A stretch of 7,418 nt of DNA from the NCBI GenBank assembly GCA_030627405.1, contig DAOUSD010000066.1, positions 1 to 7,418 on the forward strand. Reading direction: 5' to 3'. The notes beneath the pieces were generated by a model, which was given only the letters and a program-made list of their open reading frames with translations, searched no databases and had not been told where the DNA came from. The DNA is from Deltaproteobacteria bacterium (GTDB lineage Bacteria; Desulfobacterota; Desulfobacteria; Desulfobacterales; ETH-SRB1). Made by a program: the position numbers and the translations under genes. Shown here piece by piece: positions 6,171-7,418 of the stretch (its first letter is position 1; every line of letters starts with the position of its first letter).

Positions 6171-6881
6171 ATGAGAATTCACTACTTACAACACGTACCT
6201 TTTGAAGACTTGAGTAGTATTGAGCCGATATTGAGGGAAAAGGGACATAAATTAACGGCTACACATTTATATGAAGGCCAACAAATACCCCTGATAAAAG
6301 AAATTGACTGGCTAATAGTCATGGGTGGACCAATGGGCATATATGATGAAGCAAAATACCCGTGGTTAAACGCTGAAAAGCTTTTCATAAAACAAGCAAT
6401 TGAATCCAATAAAATTGTTCTTGGTATATGTCTTGGCGCACAACTCATTGCGGACGCATTAGGGGCAAAGGTATGTCAGAATAAGCATCGGGAAATAGGC
6501 TGGTTTAATATTAGTCGATCACCCGAGGTGGAGGGTACAGTCCTGTCAGAAGTAATTCCTGATCAAATGGAAGTATTTCATTGGCATGGTGATACCTTCG
6601 ATATACCACAAGGAGCAAAGGCAATAGCTGCAAGTGAAGCGTGCCGGAATCAAGGTTTTATAATAAACAATCGTGTAGTAGGTTTTCAATTTCACCTTGA
6701 AACTACATTACAGTCAGCAAGTGCACTTATAAACAACTGCCGGGATGAACTGGACAAATCTCAATATGTCCAGACTGAAAGTGAAATATTGTCAGATAAT
6801 CAGCGTTTCACAAATATCAATCAGGTAATGTACTCCGTATTAGATGCATTGGAAGTACAAAATAATCGACAACGCAGTTGA
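6171..6881 (+). CDS. Class I glutamine amidotransferase family protein, substrate unknown
   Basis: A 236-residue protein with a complete class I (triad) glutaminase domain, which hydrolyses glutamine and passes ammonia to an acceptor. The nucleophile is C87 in the elbow GICLGAQ, and the partners are H175 and E177 in FQFHLE. The oxyanion-side MGGPMGIYDE (51-60) and FHWHGDTF (136-143) place it with the stand-alone GMP-synthase-like group whose acceptors are mostly unknown. It is not a GuaA, CarA or HisH by length or domains: no synthetase domain is fused. About 50 residues after the triad form a low-similarity tail. The ATG at 6171 follows AGGCAGG by 5 nt, with only 22 nt after the ferredoxin stop, so it is probably co-transcribed. 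Hand counts of five 60-base lines give about 35% GC against about 49% for six lines of neighbouring nif genes, suggesting a separate origin. No nitrogen-fixation role is established. Confidence 0.85.
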   Translation: MRIHYLQHVPFEDLSSIEPILREKGHKLTATHLYEGQQIPLIKEIDWLIVMGGPMGIYDEAKYPWLNAEKLFIKQAIESNKIVLGICLGAQLIADALGAKVCQNKHREIGWFNISRSPEVEGTVLSEVIPDQMEVFHWHGDTFDIPQGAKAIAASEACRNQGFIINNRVVGFQFHLETTLQSASALINNCRDELDKSQYVQTESEILSDNQRFTNINQVMYSVLDALEVQNNRQRS

Positions 6882-6915
6882 TTCACCTTTGTAAAAAACA
6901 GGAAAGGAGTTAAAA

Positions 6916-7230
6916 ATGGCAGGCTTAAGAATAGCTGTAGTTTCAACGGACGGCACAAATGTAAACGACCACTTCGGCATGGCCAAACGGTTTCTGATTT
7001 ATGACTGTAACGATAAAATCACATTTGTGGAAGAACGCTCCACAGAGACATATTCCGTAGGCGATCCGAATCACCCCTTTGACGCTGAAAAATTTGGTCG
7101 GATAGCAGCCCTGCTCAAAGACTGCAGCAAGATCTATGTGACACAGATAGGTGAAGTTCCTGCCTCAAAGCTAAAAGAGCTTGGTATCGAACCGGTAATC
7201 TATGAAGGCCCTATTGCCAATATAGTATAA
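6916..7230 (+). CDS. Small NifX/NafY-family cofactor-binding protein
   Basis: A 104-residue single-domain protein of the dinitrogenase iron-molybdenum cofactor family, which includes NifX, NafY and the C-terminal domain of NifB. These bind NifB-co or FeMo-co during transfer. The N-terminal strand LRIAVVSTDG, then VNDHFGMAKRFLIYD with H19 in the conserved HFG, and the closing LKELGIEPVIYEGPI are typical. Unlike proteobacterial NifX or NafY it has only the core domain, so the symbol nifX is not assigned with certainty. The start has an excellent AGGAAAGGAG site 7 nt before the ATG. It lies 34 nt after the amidotransferase and returns to the base composition of the nif genes. A carrier or storage role for a cofactor intermediate between NifB and NifEN is inferred. 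Non-nif members of the family also exist, but the neighbourhood favours a nif function. Confidence 0.88.
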   Translation: MAGLRIAVVSTDGTNVNDHFGMAKRFLIYDCNDKITFVEERSTETYSVGDPNHPFDAEKFGRIAALLKDCSKIYVTQIGEVPASKLKELGIEPVIYEGPIANIV

Positions 7231-7271
7231 CTCAAGGCTAACGGCTAAAGGCTCAAAGCTAAAGGTGAAAG
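7231..7271 (+). repeat. Heptad repeat array before the last gene
   Basis: Directly after the nifX-like stop, CTCAAG is followed by exact 7-nt units GCTAACG, GCTAAAG, GCTCAAA, GCTAAAG and GTGAAAG. The pitch is identical to the other arrays, but the unit has moved from GTTCAGG to GCTAAAG. The last unit supplies AAAGGTG, a serviceable Shine-Dalgarno 8 nt before the next ATG. Confidence 0.75.
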
Positions 7272-7275
7272 AAAA

Positions 7276-7418
7276 ATGTATGCAAAACTAAAAACTGCGC
7301 TAATTGATTTAGCCGAAGAAAATGGTCTCTTGGAAAGTGAGGTCAACATTACAGCTAAGATACTGACATCTGAAGAGGCTATAGGTGAAACAGAAAGAAA
7401 GGATTTTCCTTTGCTTCA
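7276..7418 (+). CDS. Unrecognised conserved-type protein, 3' truncated by window edge
   Basis: ATG 7276 opens a frame that stays open for 47 complete codons to the right edge. The protein starts MYAKLKTALIDLAEENGLL and reaches EEAIGETERKDFPLL. The helix-like start followed by an EEAIGxxxRxDFPL motif reminds me of uncharacterised conserved proteins of anaerobes, possibly relatives of the putative metal-chelation family DUF364, but I cannot confirm this from 47 residues. Evidence for a real gene is the ribosome-binding AAAGGTG 8 nt upstream, the 45-nt spacing after the nifX-like gene, the same strand, and base use like the nif genes. No function is assigned. Confidence 0.65.
   Translation, partial: MYAKLKTALIDLAEENGLLESEVNITAKILTSEEAIGETERKDFPLL

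Overview
The window is a piece of a molybdenum-nitrogenase (nif) cluster, all on the + strand. In order it holds the C-terminal ~97% of nifK (cut by the left edge), nifE, nifN, nifB, a thioredoxin-fold [2Fe-2S] ferredoxin, a class I glutamine amidotransferase, a small stand-alone NifX/NafY-type cofactor-binding protein, and the first 47 codons of an unrecognised conserved-looking gene that runs off the right edge. nifH, nifD and any nifI genes would be expected to the left, outside the window.

Organism: NifK is the short form, without the long N-terminal extension of aerobic proteobacterial NifK, and its sequence is strikingly close to the clostridial type. The ferredoxin matches the Clostridium pasteurianum 2Fe ferredoxin class. 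These point to an anaerobe with an anaerobe-type nif cluster. The moderate GC content, together with intergenic heptad repeats and GC-rich palindromes between otherwise tightly packed genes, makes a Desulfobacterota (deltaproteobacterial sulfate reducer or syntroph) my best guess. This is an inference and no marker gene here proves it.

How the genes work together: NifB (radical SAM) builds the NifB-co [8Fe-9S-C] core. The NifEN scaffold, whose genes overlap by ATGA and so are probably translationally coupled, matures it to FeMo-co. The small NifX-like protein may carry or store a cofactor intermediate. The mature cofactor goes into NifDK. The ferredoxin is a plausible electron donor for assembly or catalysis. 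The amidotransferase has no established role in this pathway. It is clearly AT-richer than its neighbours, so it looks like a later addition to the cluster.

Intergenic DNA: three gaps (nifK-nifE, nifN-nifB, and after the nifX-like gene) carry short arrays of degenerate 7-nt repeats of a GTTCAGG/GCTAAAG type, with the 7-nt pitch kept while the letters drift. The first gap also has a REP-like hairpin preceded by GTAG, and the nifN-nifB gap has two strong palindromes between oppositely oriented heptad arrays. I saw no sigma-54 -24/-12 promoter or NifA-type TGT-N10-ACA site in any gap, which fits transcription from a promoter to the left. Most of the window is a recognisable, conserved system. 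The less-explained parts are the heptad arrays, the palindromes, the amidotransferase and the truncated last gene.
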